This document shows positions 23,360 to 24,258 of a stretch of 24,258 nucleotides of DNA, piece by piece. Positions within the stretch are counted from its first letter, which is position 1. The number at the start of each line of letters is the position of its first letter. A program made the translations under genes and the position numbers. Origin of the DNA: CAZTZY01 sp964617765 (lineage in GTDB: Bacteria > Pseudomonadota > Gammaproteobacteria > Pseudomonadales > DT-91); NCBI GenBank assembly GCA_964617765.1, contig CAZTZY010000046.1, forward strand, positions 1 through 24,258. Direction: 5' to 3'. The notes beneath the pieces are model-generated. The model searched no databases. It worked only from the letters and a program-made list of their open reading frames with translations, and was not told the origin of the DNA.

Positions 23360-24258
23360 ATGCTAGAAGTTAATCAGATCCGACAAACGATTACCAACCT
23401 CCGTGAGCGCAATGATGCGCTTCGGGGGTATCTTTGACTACGCTAATAAAAAAGAGCGTCTGCACGAAGTCGAGCTAGAGCTCGGTGAGCCCACGGTGTG
23501 GGATAATCCTGAAAAAGCCCAGCAATTAGGTAAAGAGCGCGCCAGTCTTGAGGCGGTGGTGAATACTATCGAAACCCTCGATACCGGCCTCAACGATGTT
23601 ACCGACTTGCTGGAAATGGCGGTTGAAGAACAGGATGCTGAAATTGTTGAATCCGTAGAAGTTGATCTGGCCAAGCTGGAAGAAAGGCTGGCCGAGCTTG
23701 AATTCCGCCGTATGTTCTCCGGTGAAATGGACCCTAATAATGCCTTCCTGGATATCCAGTCCGGTTCCGGTGGCACCGAAGCGCAGGATTGGGCAGAAAT
23801 GCTGATGCGTATGTATCTCAAATGGGGTGATCGCAAGGGTTTTAAAACCGAAGTATTGGAAGTGTCTCCCGGTGATGTGGCAGGCATTAAAGGTGCCACC
23901 ATTAGTTTTGAAGGTGAATATGCCTTTGGCTGGTTGCGTACCGAAACCGGCGTACATCGCCTGGTCAGGAAATCCCCGTTTGATTCCAATAATGGTCGTC
24001 ATACTTCCTTTTCTTCGGTGTTTGTATCACCCGAAGTGGATGACAATATCGAGATCGAAATCAATATGTCGGATGTGCGTGTGGATACCTACCGATCATC
24101 CGGTGCCGGTGGCCAGCACGTTAACAAGACTGATTCTGCGGTGCGTATGACACATATGCCCAGCGGCATTGTGGTGCAGTGCCAGAACCAGCGTTCGCAA
24201 CATGCCAACCGTGATTTTGCGATGAAACAGTTAAAGGCCAAATTATACGAAATGGAAA
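23360..24258 (+). CDS. prfB: Peptide chain release factor 2, 3'-truncated by window edge, with programmed +1 frameshift
   Basis: RF2 reads UAA and UGA stop codons and triggers peptide release. Twenty-five codons from ATG 23360 end at an in-frame TGA (23435-23437); dropping T23435 opens a frame that runs on to the window edge (join 23360-23434 and 23436-24258). The zero-frame start ends LRGYL, and the shifted frame begins DYANKKERLHEVE, the same junction as in E. coli RF2. Further on are TVWDNPEKAQ, FSGEMDPNNAFLDIQSGSGG, the stop-recognition SPF motif (codons at 23973-23981) in RKSPFDSNNGRHTSF, and the catalytic GGQ (24108-24116) in SSGAGGQHVNK. About 299 residues are visible; the family has about 365, so the end is missing. 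The ATG has no strong ribosome-binding site (AAGGCG is 16 nt away). Confidence 0.97.
23423..23438 (+). promoter_or_regulatory. prfB: prfB programmed +1 frameshift signal
   Basis: The element reads CGGGGGTATCTTTGAC: an internal Shine-Dalgarno-like G-rich tract (23424-23428), then the slippery CTT (23432-23434), the TGA and a following C. The E. coli signal is AGGGGGTATCTTTGAC, so only one base differs. In the known autoregulatory mechanism, low RF2 lets the ribosome pause at UGA and shift +1 to make more RF2. Confidence 0.96.

Noticed and set aside
23435..23437. Nonsense mutation in prfB
   Set aside because: The TGA lies in the known programmed frameshift context, and the +1 frame continues as conserved RF2.

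Overview
The window looks like a gammaproteobacterial chromosome segment. The ampD-ampE pair, the nadC/DUF1631 neighbourhood, a cobU-cobT-cobC run and a prfB with the classic in-frame TGA all fit that class. Genus or order cannot be fixed from sequence reading alone. No rRNA, tRNA, insertion sequence, prophage or CRISPR array was seen.

Region 1 (1 to about 8.85 kb) is a visibly AT-rich surface-glycan locus. It holds the tail of a membrane GT2 glycosyltransferase, a fused ABC exporter, a decayed sulfotransferase gene, a cytosolic GT2, and a minus-strand block of four genes (two related Glyco_tranf_2_4-type proteins, a GT14 Branch-type glycosyltransferase, an intact sulfotransferase). A divergent SAM methyltransferase follows. 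Together these suggest assembly and decoration (sulfation, perhaps methylation) of an O-antigen or exopolysaccharide, exported or flipped by the ABC protein.

Region 2 (8.85 to 12.0 kb) is a galactofuranose module: UDP-galactopyranose mutase (glf) coupled to a GT2 that resembles galactofuranosyl/rhamnosyl transferases, with a divergent GT4 glycosyltransferase only 17 bp away.

Region 3 (12.0 to 17.5 kb) is housekeeping DNA of higher GC: nadC (NAD synthesis), a DUF1631 protein, ampD and ampE (cell-wall recycling and beta-lactamase signalling) and a Mak-like ROK sugar kinase.

Region 4 (17.5 to 21.8 kb) is cobalamin metabolism. A PduO-type cobalamin adenosyltransferase diverges from cobU-cobT-cobC, which runs on into a Baeyer-Villiger-type flavin monooxygenase. 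These genes join by 4-nt stop/start overlaps. Unexpectedly, the same architecture extends upstream of cobU: an 11-bp tandem repeat makes three identical four-codon micro-ORFs and a fourth five-codon one, each overlapping the next by 4 nt, the last ending over the GTG start of cobU. This is the most unusual structure in the window.

Region 5 (21.8 kb to end) has two tandem exported DUF1566 proteins, the first a probable lipoprotein, and the 5' part of prfB with its programmed +1 frameshift site; prfB runs off the window edge.
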